Positions 32,821-44,361 of a stretch of 64,000 bases of DNA are shown piece by piece. Source of the stretch: Chamaea fasciata (lineage: Eukaryota > Chordata > Aves > Passeriformes > Sylviidae). A program made the translations under genes and the position numbers. The notes under the pieces are model-generated. The model saw only the letters and a list, made by a program, of their open reading frames with translations. It ran no database searches and had not been told where the DNA came from. Numbering within the stretch: position 1 is the first letter of the stretch; every line of letters begins with the position of its first letter. Location of the stretch: positions 620,001 through 684,000 of the forward strand of contig JARCOQ010000064.1 in NCBI GenBank assembly GCA_029207755.1. Direction: 5' to 3'.

Positions 32821-32827
32821 GGGGTTT

Positions 32828-33035
32828 CCCCATTGTTTCTTTCATCTTTCAACATCCATTTTCATTTATCAGCAAACCCACCGTTTGTTTGTGAAGGCAA
32901 ACGTCTTCTTTTCCATTCATCAATCAGTGGGATCCTTCCCATTGTTTCTTTTCTCTCTCAGTGCTGGTTTTATCCACCAGCAGACCCAGAGTTTGTTTGT
33001 AAAGACTAACCTGTCATTCCTCTCAGAAGTGTCAA
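32828..33035. repeat. Two-copy ~110-bp degenerate tandem repeat
   Basis: CCCATTGTTTCTTT at 32828 recurs at 32938. In both units it is followed by an AGCAAACCCA / AGCAGACCCA segment and then GTTTGTTTGT(G/A)AAG. An old local duplication with no gene. Confidence 0.6.
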
Positions 33036-34240
33036 TGTAAAGATAAATGTCAATCTTTAGAAAGCTGATGAGTTATTTTCTGATTGGGACAGAGTGTGAA
33101 TAGCAGAAAAATTCATTTTTTTCTTTGTGACATCTGAGAGTGACCAAGCCAACAATTATGAGGGAGAGGTCATCACCCTACATAAAAGCTGCTGGATTTC
33201 TAGTTTCTCTATCAAAATAAAACCAGCCAAAACCCATGTTACCAAACACAATAAAAAGGCCCACAAACAAATCGATCAAATAAGATAATTAGCAAAACTT
33301 AAAACAAACAAACAAAAGGTTTTAATATCTATTGAATATGTCAAACAGCAATCCTTAAAAACACAGCCATTGAAAAGAGAAGGGCGTTGCTTTCTGGTGA
33401 GGCACCCCAGCTGAAACGTTTGCTCTTATGTCTCCTAATTGTCTGTCTTTAATTTTTCTTAAACTCATAAACATTTGAAAAGAGAGTGGAGCTCGTTTTT
33501 CACACAGTGGAAATGAATTCCCTCCTGTCCTGGCAGTCCCTGATGAACACTCCCACTCCGGTTTCCCTGTAGCTCCTTCAAACACTGGAAGTTTTCTCTT
33601 CTCCAAAGTCATTTTGTTCTTGAGCTCTTTGCTCCAAAAGGTTCTTGCCATATTATTCAAACCCTTGAAAAAGCTATTTTTTTTTTACTGTGAAAAGCTC
33701 CAGTCTGCTATCAAATTTCATCGCCTTACACCAAAAACGACCTGAATCCTGTGTGCCCATCAATTGCTTTCTGATTAAAAGATGTTCTTCTTAAATAAAA
33801 TGTGCTTTTAACGAGGCAAAACCACGTTAAAAAACTTCTGGATTGAAGCCAGAGGATTTATTTACCTCTTCAAGGTGTAGAAAGCAAAGGGCTGAGTTTT
33901 ACCTGAGATGTTGAACAACACGTTCACTTTCCAGCGACTCAGGCATGAATTTGAGAAGGAACCACAGAAAAAGAAAAAAAAGTCAAAACAACTTCTCACA
34001 ACATGCAGGTATCATGTTGGGAATCAGCTGCAAACTCCTCTTGGACATAAAACGCTTCATTTCCCTTGATCCGTGTCTTTTCAGAGATCTGTCAGAAGAG
34101 AACTGTGTTATTAAATGGATCGCCTTCAACTGCTCTGAAGTGGTTTCGATTCCTGGAAACCCGAGCATCTCCGTTTGCTACAGCTGCTGTGAAAAACACG
34201 GGCTCAAATGACAGGGCTTCGTTAGGAAAGGAATTGTGCA
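33036..34240. other. No gene recognised
   Basis: AT-rich sequence with A- and T-runs. Short frames at 33355-33660 (minus) and 33945-34211 (plus) have no recognisable features. Confidence 0.5.
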
Positions 34241-34248
34241 ACAAATTG

Positions 34249-34520
34249 GGAAGTTTCAGGGACCAGCTCAAGGATTTCAGTGACAAACTCGAGGGGTTTT
34301 GTACAAAACTCGAGGGTTTCTGTGACAAAGTTGAGGATTGCAGTGACAAACTCGGGGATTTCTATTGCAAACTCCAAGATTTCTATGACAAACTCGAGGA
34401 TTTTTATGACAAACTCCAGGATCTCTATGACAAACTCGAGAATTTCTATGACAAACTCGAGGATTTTTTGTAAGAAACTCGAAGATTTCTGTGACAAACC
34501 CCAAGGTTTCAGTGCCACTT
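34249..34520. repeat. 21-bp minisatellite, ~12 units, encoding heptads
   Basis: The unit is close to GATTTCTATGACAAACTCGAG. Because 21 is divisible by three, several frames stay open on both strands. The plus frame 34066-34473 (135 codons) reads repeated DFYDKLE heptads with hydrophobic residues at fixed spacing, as a coiled coil would have. No promoter, splice or homology evidence supports a gene. The units vary most at the left end. Confidence 0.85.
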
Positions 34521-35742
34521 GAGGGAGCTCAAGGATAATTGACCTCGCAGAGCCACCTGGAGTTTCCCAATTCCAGGGAAACAATTTCTGTCCACAGATA
34601 AAACGCATAACTTTGGAAAGCTAAAGCTAAACCAAGCCTGGGGTTGTCTTTTTCTTGTTCTGTGTAACACCAGGCTCTTTATCAGAGAGGAAGAAATCTC
34701 AGCTACGTATCCGGAATATTTACCAGGAGAAAAGGACGGTTTTCCATTTGCTAATTCCCAAGATTTGCCTTTCTCCCCTGTCACCTTCACCTGGGCTGTG
34801 ACCTTGCTGTGCCCGTGATGTTCCCGTGAGTTCAGGCACATGCATTGCAGGGGAGTGTTTATGTACCAAATAAATACAGTGGATCGCTCTTAAACTCAGC
34901 TTTAGGATGTTTGTTACAGATGGAGTTGCTGCCTCTCTGTAAATCAGAGCACTTAAAGTGCCATATGATCCCACAAAGGCTGTGTTTAGCAGCAGTAAAT
35001 GCAGGAAAAGCTGTGTACAGGACTTTCGAGGGGCCATAAAATCCTGCCCTCCTTGCAGTGCAGGTGCAGGGAGCACTGAGGGCAGTAAAAACTCCCAGGA
35101 GACAAGGATGAGTCTCAGGGTTCAGCTCCTCAGAGTTATTGCTGTCTTTGGGAAGGTGCTTCAAAACTGCAGCCAAGCAGGAGCTGTATTTCACGTGATC
35201 AAATTGACTCCACCATCAGTACCCCATTATCCAGTTTCTGGAGGAAAAATCTCACGTTTTCCCCTCAGAGGATGAAGGATCTGTCCCACACAGGCATGCA
35301 AACAGTTCTGAATCACTCCGTGTGCTGAGGAATGGGTTATTACAAACCTCTCTGTGTCACTCGAATGTTATTGGGCCTTTATGCACCATCCCAAGACAAG
35401 TCTGATGTCTTCAGAGTGCTGGGAAGAGGCTGACAGAGCTTTTCTGCCCCACAAATCTCAGTGAGAGCAAAGATCCTGGCCTGAGGAAGCTCCTGTGCCA
35501 AAGCAAACAGCTCCTGCCTCTGCTGAGTCACACCAGCAGGGTGGCTTTATGGCTGTCCCACACTGTTAAATGCTGTTCTGCATCCTCCCCAAAATTCACA
35601 GCTTTTCCCGAGGGCAGCTGGTGCCAGGCTCCTTCTCCAGCAGCCAGCTCAGGGAATGGAGTGAAAAACACCCCCTGGGAGAGTGCAGGAGCACCAATAA
35701 TGATGTGCAGCTTCTCAGCTGAGCCAGGACTTCCAGGAGGAA
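34521..35742. other. No gene recognised
   Basis: Unique sequence. Overlapping short frames on both strands (for example 34720-35076 minus, 34958-35275 plus) lack identifiable domains. Confidence 0.5.
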
Positions 35743-35900
35743 TTTTTTTTTTTTTCTTTTTTTTTTTTTTTGATGCTCCAGGTCAGGTTGGACAGGGCTT
35801 GGAGCAGCCTGGTCCAGTGGAAGGTGTGGGGAATGGTTTGAAGGTCACTTCCCACCCAAACCAGTCTGGGGTTCCTTGATCCTGGGAATTCAGAGCTTTG
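35743..35900 (+). mobile_element. CR1 LINE 3'-end fragment with T tract
   Basis: After a T-rich run (35743-35771), the sequence CAGGTCAGGTTGGACAGGGC, then GAGCAGCCTGGTCCAGTGGA and AAGGTCACTTCCCACCCAAACCA, follows the well-known avian CR1 3' consensus in plus orientation. Only the last ~120 bp of the element is present. Confidence 0.8.
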
Positions 35901-38224
35901 GGCTCTGGGGACCAGAATTGAATTTCTAGGTAACACCTGAACTTGGCTCCATGCACAAACTTTCCTGTTGTGCCTGTTTTCCTCAGGATACACAAACTCC
36001 TGGAGGATCTTCCAGGTTATTTGGTGGAAATCCTGAACAACTGCAGCTGCCTGAGAGCCACTGAAGCAAAGCATTTCCTGGGTAGTTCACCTTTGAAAAG
36101 ATGCATTCTGAAAAGATTTAAACTCCTTCAAACTCTGCTGTTTCTTCCAGCGGGATGGACACGAAGGATTGCGTCGCTAAGGGCTGGAATTGCAGGAGGA
36201 AGCTTTGATCCTGAATCAGATGCTGGAGGTTGGTGTCACCCAGGCTGGGAGTGAAGGAAGTTCCCAGCCTGGGCAAGGGCTCTGCTTCCCTTCTCTGGCT
36301 GAGGGCCGAGGAGAGCTGGTTGTCACCAGGGCTCCTCATCCTCTGGGAGCACAGAATGGATGGGACAGGGAACTGCTCCCCACGTGGCAGGGCTGACACA
36401 GAAACCATCCTGTTCCCAAATCCAGGGCTGTGGGACAGCCCAGCAGCTCCTCACTGCAGGCTCCTGCTGTCCCCTCTGAGCTCTGTGTTCTCTCCCTCAG
36501 TTCTTTATCCCAAGGGCAGAGCTCCAGGCAGGCTCCTGCTTCTCCCGCGCCCAGGGCTGAGCGTTTTCTGCACATCCAGAAGTTCCTCCTCAGGCATTTC
36601 CTCTGCCCTCCAGTGCCTGAACTTTGCTGGAGACTTTCCAAGACCTGGCTGAGGGGGGCTGGGTTTCTTTCCTTCTCTCTGCTGCAGCCTGGAGAATTTC
36701 CCAAGCAGACAACTTGATTCAGTGCTCCCCTTGTTTCCGCAACTTGAATTCCTTTGCTGATACACCTGATCCCTCACTTTTAGATTAATTCCTCCCCTCT
36801 GTGGAATTCCTTCTCAGCAGCTCTGCCAGGCCTTGGATCTGAGGAAATTCAATTAAATTCTACCCCTGTAGCTGACATGGTTGTGTTAAATATTCTCATT
36901 GGGTTGAGATGGTTTAAAATAAAACCCAAAAAGAAAAGTCACAATTATTCCAATAATCCTGAGTCATCTCCACGTATCCAGGTTTATCTCAGAGCATGAG
37001 GCTTTGCTTCATAACCCAAGAAAGTGATACCATGGGGGAAAAAATGACAAAAAGCTCTAATTTGGATGAGAAAAGGGTGGGAAAGGGGGAGCACAATCAT
37101 TTCCTTATAGGCAAAGAATTGGAAACAAGCTGGAAGAGGAGAGGAAAAAATCATTTCACAAACTGATAATTCAAATTAGAGGACAAGAAATTCTGCCTAG
37201 GTATACATTAAAGTAAGGAGCTGGAGAGGGAGGTGAAACGCAATTTTCTTCTTTATTTCCTTCAAAGAGTGAATGAGAAATTATTTTGCGCAGCAGAAAA
37301 AAATCCCTAGTGATCTAATTCTGAAAATATATTGTTTCCTTTAGAAGCAACTTGCTCAACACTCGATTTCAGAGTTTCACCCACAGATTACAATTCTTTG
37401 CATTTTGATGTCCCTGAGCTCCCCACCTTGTGGTTTCCAAGTGCAAACAATTTCCTCAGTGTTATTCACGGCCTGAGAGAAGGAAACGAGTGTGTTCGCC
37501 TTGCTGTTCCCCACAAATGCCAAGTGTATAAAACACAAATCCTACAGGTGAGTATCTGAGATATTCCCCTGGCCTTTCCTGGCACCACAACCAGCTCATC
37601 CCCACTCAGGAAATGTGAAGGGAATTATTCCCAGCCCAGAGTTTCAAGGAAAGATTCATCCCAGCTTCCTTGGCTTGCAAAATTTGGTCATTTCTTAGGG
37701 GACCTCCAGGACTCACCTTCTTCCCCCGAGGCAGGAAAAATGGTGCTGTGCTTTCACCTGAGTCACAGCTGGGCCTGGGCTCCACATGCTCCTTGAGAAG
37801 GAGGAAAAAGAACAGGATTCATTGACAAGAACCTGGTTTGAGCAGAAGGAAATGAGTAAAGCAAGTTCTCGGATTGTTTTAGTGGAAATTGTGAGAAGCT
37901 TTCCCTCACAACTTGGTTTCTTTCTATTTTTAGTTCTTCCATTTGGGCAAATCCTGAATTCCACCCACCCCTGACCACCAGCACGAGGAATGGATCCCAG
38001 AGACTTGGGAAGGCCGCCAGGGATTTTACCTCTCCCTGCTTCCATTGGGAACAACATTCCCAAAGATACTAAGATGTAAATGACTGTGATTGCACATAGG
38101 AACCAGTTTCCCCTTGGATGGGGAAGGAAATCCCACCAGGCTGACCTGGCCATGCACATCTCCTGTGGAATCTGCTTGGGTTACAGCCAGAGGAGCTGAA
38201 ACCCTTTGGAACCACCAGTTCTTT
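35901..38224. other. No gene recognised
   Basis: Unique-looking sequence with scattered frames of 60-150 codons on both strands. None has a recognisable domain or coherent splice chain. It could be intron or intergenic DNA. Confidence 0.45.
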
Positions 38225-38365
38225 GTCCTTTTAGAATCATCCCAGAATCCCTAAAGTTGGAAAAGACCTCCAGGAGCATCAGCCTAGCTGTTAACCCAGC
38301 ACATCCACAGGATTGTGAAACACTTTCAGGGCTGGGGCCTCCACCACTCCCTGCATGGAAACCAG
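38225..38365 (-). mobile_element. CR1 LINE 3'-end fragment (minus orientation)
   Basis: AGAATCATCCCAGAATCCCT, then AAAGTTGGAAAAGACCTCCA, GTTAACCCAGCAC and GGCTCCACCACT-like words match the reverse strand of the avian CR1 3' region. Short and diverged. Confidence 0.7.
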
Positions 38366-38407
38366 GAGATGAAGTCAGATTAGAAGAAACTGAAGAAAAA
38401 AGGAATG

Positions 38408-38512
38408 AATTTTTCCTTTTTTTTTCCTTATCTGGAACGTAAATACTGTTTTTTGTTGTTGTTGTTGTTGGGTTTGTTTTTTTGTTTGTTTGGTGGTGGT
38501 TTTTTTTTTCCT
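38408..38512. repeat. T-rich tract with (GTT)n
   Basis: T-runs with about five GTT units at 38455-38470, then more T-runs. Simple sequence next to the CR1 fragment. Confidence 0.8.
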
Positions 38513-39358
38513 GGAAATTTGAGATCCACATCACAAAACATTCATAGAAAACACAACTCCAAGTCGAAATATCTGACATTTGCCAACCAGTGCCAAGGGT
38601 ATGGCTCTGGAAAGCGATAGGGCGGGGAAAATGGGGAGAGAAAAGTGACCTCAGGAAAGGGAACAGATAAAAATCCCGCTTTAGAGAGCCACGCCAAGTC
38701 AGAACATCCCAGCCTGCAGTGGGGTGTTTGCTGCCTTGTTTAAGCTGCCTGGCAAACTGGGAACTCACACTTCTTATGTTTCAGCCCAGCAAGAAAAGCT
38801 TTGGGGCAGGCCTTGGCTCCAGGATGTCCAGCTGAATTCCCTGGATCCAACTGAACATGGAGCCTGCTGGGGAACAGACTCCTCATTCCTTTGGGAATTC
38901 ACCCCTGGGGCTCTGCCCAAGCCCTGTGAAGCACTGGGCTCTTTTCCTTGGATTCTCTGAGTTTACATCCCCACCAAAAGAGGAGAAACAACCGATGAGG
39001 GCTTTTGTCACTCCTTCAAATCTGATTCTTGCGGGGAATTGGAGCCAGCAGATGCACCGGAGATAAGGAGTGGGATGACGCCCAGCTGAGCCCTGCTCTG
39101 GGGGTGCTGGGGAGGAGGGGATGGCACCACCACAAAATTCACAGCACAGCTCTGACAGTCAGGGACCCCAAATCTGTGTCTTCAGGAGCCCAAACACGCT
39201 GCGAATCGGTCATAATTCATCAGCTCTGTATAAATTCTTTTGTCTAGAATTCACATGTTCAAGCTTTCTCTTCCTTTTAAGGCTGCCTGTTCCTTCCCTC
39301 CTGAGCATTCCTGCCTCCAGCCCGAGCTGTCTCAACATCATTTCAGCTCCTACTCCAC
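38513..39358. other. No gene recognised
   Basis: Unique sequence with only short, unsupported frames. Confidence 0.5.
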
Positions 39359-39618
39359 ACATTCCCAGCACTTTTTCCTGCACTTTCTGCCCACCAAGCA
39401 GAAATGGAGCTTTTTAGAAGCTTCTTACAGTGACACCTGAAAGAGCAGTGCTGCCGTCAGCACGTTCCCAGCCTTTCTTCCCTGGGAATATTTCTTTCCC
39501 AGAGCCAGCCTCACACCCTGTGTGCCCCGTAGGAAAAGTGCTTTCCCTACAAAGCTGAAGGGATTTTCAGGGAGTCCCACCCAGCAGAAAATGCCTGAGA
39601 GGGGCTGTGGATGGTGTC
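39359..39618 (+). repeat. Inverted partner of 1-260
   Basis: The reverse complement is nearly identical to the first 260 bases of the window (position 1 pairs with 39618, 260 with 39359). Sequence continues normally on both sides here, so this locus may be the source copy. Confidence 0.9.
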
Positions 39619-40204
39619 CAGCAGCTCCTCGTGGCCCAGCAACCTTCCCAAACACCGAGCGCTTCCAGGAAACGGGAAAGAAACACACATCCCATGGGCC
39701 TGGGAAGAGGGCCTTGCTGAATCTCTGCTCCTCACACACATCTTCAGGGGAAGGAGGAAAAATAAACGGGCTCCAAACAGGATAAATGGCTCCCTGGGGG
39801 GCTTGGCTGGGGGTTTATCCTACAGCCACAGCATCCCAGTCCTAATGGATGCAGGGCCTGGCTCAATCCCAGTTTGGGGCTGGAAGAAAAGCACCAACAA
39901 TCAGCTTTGCTGAGGCAGCAGCCTGTGGTGGAGCTGTGAGAAAACCTTTGTGCTGTTGCAATGTTTTCCTCGTTGCTTTTGTGTGCTCTGCAAACAGATT
40001 TGGCAAGCAGGCATTGTTACCCTGGGATCCTCCTCCAGTATTTATTGGGGGTGTTTAATACCTGCCACAACCACCCTGCATTTCCCTGAGCTGGCACTAA
40101 ATGCTGGCCCTGAAGTGACAATTTATGGTTGGGTCTGTTGTCTCAGGATAAACCACAAAGCCAATAGTGGTTGTAAAAGTGCCACTCCCAAAGCGTCCCG
40201 CCTG
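39619..40204. other. No gene recognised
   Basis: Unique sequence. If the inverted match with position 1 goes on, the continuation lies left of the window. Confidence 0.45.
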
Positions 40205-40496
40205 ATCACACTCTCCACACCTGCCCCCAAAGAGTCCCCTTCCCAAACTGTCCCAAAATGTCCCATTCCCAGTGTCTCATTCCCAAAGTGTCCCATTCCC
40301 ACAGTATCCCAAAGAGTCCCATTCCCAGTCTCCTACTCCCAGTGTCCCATTCCCAAAGTGTCCCACTCCCAAAGTGTCCCACTCCCAGTGTCCCACTCCC
40401 AGTGTCCCATTCCCAGTGTCTCACTCCCAAAGTATCCCATTCCCAAAGTGTCCCACTCCCAGTGTCCCCTTCCCAGTGTCCCACTCCCAGGGCCTG
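40205..40496. repeat. 14-16-bp minisatellite (TGTCCCATTCCCA-type)
   Basis: About 290 bp of alternating TGTCCCACTCCCAG (14 bp) and TGTCCCATTCCCAAAG (16 bp) units, strongly C-rich on the plus strand. Long frames on both strands here come from the repeat and are not genes. Confidence 0.85.
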
Positions 40497-40635
40497 GGGA
40501 AGCTCCTGCTGGTCGTTCCCATCACCTCCCAGCTGAGGGACAAGGAAGAAAACCCAGGGATAAAATGTCTGCAACTCCTGTTCTGATAACAGCTGGGAAG
40601 GTGCTTTAGCCCCCAGGCACTGCTGCCTCCAATCC

Positions 40636-41035
40636 AGGTTATCTTTGGGTTGGAATCATGGAATTTGGGATGGAAGGACCTTCAAGCCCCACCCTGCCAC
40701 GGGCAGGGACACCTCCCACTGTCCCAGGGGCTCCAAGCTGGCCTTGGACACTCCCAGGGATCCAGGGGCAGCCACAGCTGCTCTGGGAATTCCAGCCCAG
40801 CCCTCCCCACCCTCCCAGGGAGGAATTCCTTCCCAAGATCCCATCTAAATCTCTCCTCCCGTAGTTTAAAGCCATTCCCCCTTCTCCTGGTGCTCCAGGT
40901 CCTTGTCCAAGGTCCCTCTGCAGCTCTTTCAGGCTCCCTTGTGGTCTTGGAAGGCCCCAATGAAATCTCCCCACGTCTTTCTCTTCTCCAGGCTGGACAG
41001 CCCCAACCCCCAGTCTGAGCAAAGTCTCCTGCCGC
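40636..41035 (-). mobile_element. CR1 LINE 3'-end fragment, ~400 bp (minus orientation)
   Basis: In reverse complement it reads the typical CR1 end: TGGGAGGTGTCCCTGCCCGT, a GGCAGGG box, GGTCCTTCCATCCCAAATTCCATG at the 3' end, and further upstream the CTGGAGAAGAGAAAGACG segment. The longest CR1 piece in the window. Minus-strand frames here are remnants and noise. Confidence 0.85.
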
Positions 41036-42514
41036 CAGCTGCAGAAAAACGCAAAAATATCCAACAACTTCTCCAATTCTGCATTTGTAGTTAATGAAAC
41101 AGATTGATGAGGGAAAACCCAAATTGCTTTATCAGCAAGGCTGAGCTGAACCAGCCCCTCCTAAACTCCTGCCCCTTCCTTGCTTTGGAAACACAGCAAA
41201 TGGAAAGATGGAAACAGATGGAAACACAGCAAAAACAAAAGAAGGAAGGATTAATTTGGTTTGATTTTTGGTATTGACCTTCTACCCCCTCACATTTCTT
41301 TTAGCACACATCCCATTTCTGTTGCCTTCTCCAGCTCACTGAAACCTTCTGTGACTGCAGTGATGGCCCCTCCTGAGCCAGGCTTCTCTTGCCCTGGGGC
41401 AGAATTGTTTTCTGTTCCGTTCATGATGAGCAATGAGATCATTGCTGCCAAAAAAACCTGGGTGAATTCAGCCCAGGTGCTGTGACTCTTCCCCTGGCAC
41501 TGCCAGGCGTTTTCTCTCCCAGCCACATGAAATATTAACATCCCTCCCCTCCCTTTTCAGAGTCTTGTGAAGAAATGGCAATTTATCCCTAAATCCAATT
41601 TACTCTGCTGCCCCTCAAACCCTGCAACCACCACAACAAACATGGAAAGCTGATCATTAGACTTCAGAAGGCTGGGAAAAGGAATTGATTACAAAGAAAT
41701 CTCTGACCTTTGGAGCTGTTCAGATCAGTGTAACTCCCCCAGCAGCACCTTCTGAATGCACCAGGAAGGTGGATCTCGGATGTCTCCTTGTGCCACTGGA
41801 ATACAGGAGTTTTCCAGGTTGATAACAATTCCCTCAGGGAAGAGGCTCATGGATCCCGAGGCTGGAGCAGAGCCAGAGGATTTGCCAGGGGAAGGAAAAG
41901 GGCTCGGTGGTGATGGGAGCGTTTCCCACGATTGTGCTGTAAATACCCTCAGCACTCACTCCCCTCCCATTGTTCTCCTCTGGAATCAAGGGCAGGCAGG
42001 ATCAGGGGAAAAAAGGAAAGCAAAATGTCAGCACAGGTTGGAGCTTTCTGCAGGGAAACTCTGCAATGGCTAACACACACAGAAAGGGGAAAGTTCTCCC
42101 TGAAATACTCAAATTAAAAATCCTTCCAGAGGGAAAGGTGGGTGATATCAGGGATTCAGGCACAACATCACTTCAATCATGGGTTACACTACGTATATAG
42201 ATGTATTTATTTATAATTTATGTAGATGTGGCACTGTGGTGTTGGTTAACACATCACCAATCTAAAGAGATCTATGCTTAATAAATAATTATAGCAGCAG
42301 GCTCTTAACTGGCAGCAAATTATTTCATCTGGGATAATTTCATTCATTTCATCCATACAAATAGTTCAGCACATTCTAGAACCTGGAAGAATAAAATTCC
42401 ACAATTCTGAAGGGATTTTTGTTTTGGAAAAAAACCCAAATTACCTAACCCGTCCTGGACATGGTTTTATATCCTAAGCCAAACCCAAATATTATAACCC
42501 AAATCCCTCCCTGG
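41036..42514. other. No gene recognised
   Basis: Unique to AT-rich sequence. Only short frames without recognisable features. Confidence 0.5.
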
Positions 42515-42712
42515 GACGGTGGTGAGGGCTGGGATGGAATTCCCAGAGAAGCTGTGGCTGCCCCTGGATTCCTGGAAGTGTCCCAGGCTAGACTGGAGCA
42601 GCCTGGGACAGTGGGAGGTGTCCCTGCCCATGGCAGGGCTTGGGAATGAGAGATTTAAGGTCGCTTCCAACCCATCCAGCGTGGAATTCCATGGTTCTGT
42701 GAACATTTGAAG
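42515..42712 (+). mobile_element. CR1 LINE 3'-end fragment (plus orientation)
   Basis: GAAGCTGTGGCTGCCCCTGG, then AGTGTCCCAGGCTAGACTGG, GGGAGGTGTCCCTGCCCATGGCAGG and a final TTCCATGGTTCTGTGAA match the avian CR1 3' tail in plus orientation. Confidence 0.85.
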
Positions 42713-42829
42713 GTACCGAATCCTCATTTGCCTCCACCCACCATGCCACCGACGCCACATAGAGCAAATAGACTGCCCTCATCACACAGCGCGCCCGTAT
42801 TAAAAACACAAATCACCCATAAATTTTAA

Positions 42830-44290
42830 AAATAATTACAAACTGACCAGAAAAGAAAAAAAAAAACAACTTTAGTCTCACAGACAAAGAAAAGCAAGAA
42901 CAAGTGACACAAGCAAAAAAAGCTCCCCCGTACAACCAACTGCCGGCGAAAAAACCACGCTACGCCCTTTTCATTGACGGTTCCTGTTGCATCGTAAAAA
43001 TGAACCATAAGTAGAAAGCAGCCGTATAAAACCCCACACAACAAGTTGCAAAAGCCACTGAAAGGAAAAAAAAAAAATCAAGTCAGCTTGCTAAACTCAA
43101 AGCTGTCCAATTAACCCTTGACATTGCTAAAAACAAAGAGCAGCCAAAGCTCTACCTCTACACTAATTCGGAAGTAGCAGCCAATGCTCCGTAGAGTTGG
43201 CTAAAAAAGTAGAAAAAGGCCAACTTGCAACATAAAAAAAAAAAAAATCTAGGCTGCTGATGAATAAAAAAACATTGCCCCTCGCATAAAAAACTACCTG
43301 TAAAAATCCGCCACGTAATTCCCACATGTTCCCAAGAATCAAGCTAATAAAAAACAGCAAAATAATAAGCAAGTCAATCAAGCTGCCAAAATAAAAGTAT
43401 CAAAATTTCAATTAGCAAGACAGAAAAAAGTTGTTCCTAGCTCAATAAGCCCATAATGCCTCGAATCATCCAAGCAGAAATGCCACCTCTAAGTGAGCCC
43501 AAAACCAAGAAGTAAATTTAACCATAGACAGTATTTCTCAAGTTATCCATAACTATAAAACATGTGCTGCAATCAAGCAAGCCAAGCAAGTAAAGCCCTT
43601 ATGGTATAGTAAGCAGTAGTCCAAATATAAATATAAATAAACCTAACAAATTAACTACATCAGCCTTCTCCAAACCCGCCAGGGCAGGTGCTATGTACTA
43701 ACGATAGGAAAAGCCATCACTAAATAGTTAAAAACCTACCCTGTGCCTCATGCTACTGTCCAAAACACCATCCTGAGCCTAAAAAAACAAGTCCTGTGAA
43801 AACACAACACCCCTGAAAAACTCAAATCAAACAATAAAACCCATTTCAAAAATTGTCTTATAAGCACCTAAGCTAAAAAACACAGCATTAAGTAAGTATG
43901 CCATATTCCTTATCATGCACCAGCGGTCGAAAAAATTAAACAGTGCAATAACCTGCTTAAAGCTACCTTAAAAGCACTAAGTAAAAAAAACTTTCAAAAC
44001 CTAAAGTATTAATTTAGCAAAAGCCACATAGCTAGTAAACACTCAAAGTTCCACCAACCGAGCAAATCCTGCCCAATCTAAGCCCGTGCAAACAACAACA
44101 AAAAATAAAGTTCCAATAGTACACATGAAAAGTATACTGAAAAAACCTGTTTAAATTAATCCTGCCTCCAGCAAAAAAAATCTCATCCGTGAAATTGTCT
44201 TCGCTCAGAAACCAAGTTGTGCCTGGTAAATAATGCAAAAAAATAAAAAAAAAACCCCAATGCATACCTCAAAAAAACCTTGTCTTAAAG
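42830..44290 (+). mobile_element. Degraded ERV pol remnant, G-poor plus strand
   Basis: The plus strand still reads retroviral RNase H and integrase segments between many stops: FIDGS at about 42970-42984, a TNS motif with Asn (AAT 43165-43167) where the family has the catalytic Asp, and an integrase part near 43915-43985. The style is gamma-like ERV pol. Most stops are TAG or TGA where tryptophan codons would be usual, and GG dinucleotides are scarce while AG and AA are abundant. This pattern fits G-to-A editing of the coding strand. No LTR was identified with confidence. The limits are approximate. Confidence 0.7.
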
Positions 44291-44328
44291 TAAACTATCC
44301 ATGACAATGTGACTGTATCCATATTTGC

Positions 44329-44361
44329 ATGTATATATATATATAAATATATATATATATA
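44329..44361. repeat. (TA)n microsatellite
   Basis: About 33 bp of TA repeats with one AAAT interruption. Confidence 0.9.

Noticed and set aside
34249..34520. Repeats considered as a CRISPR array
   Set aside because: Units are directly adjacent without spacers, and the genome is that of a vertebrate.
40206..40609. Ser/Pro/Val-rich frames on both strands
   Set aside because: They arise from the 14-16-bp minisatellite and the adjoining CR1 fragment.
40639..41122. Minus-strand frames of ~145 codons
   Set aside because: They lie in the untranslated 3' end of a CR1 element, not in its coding part.
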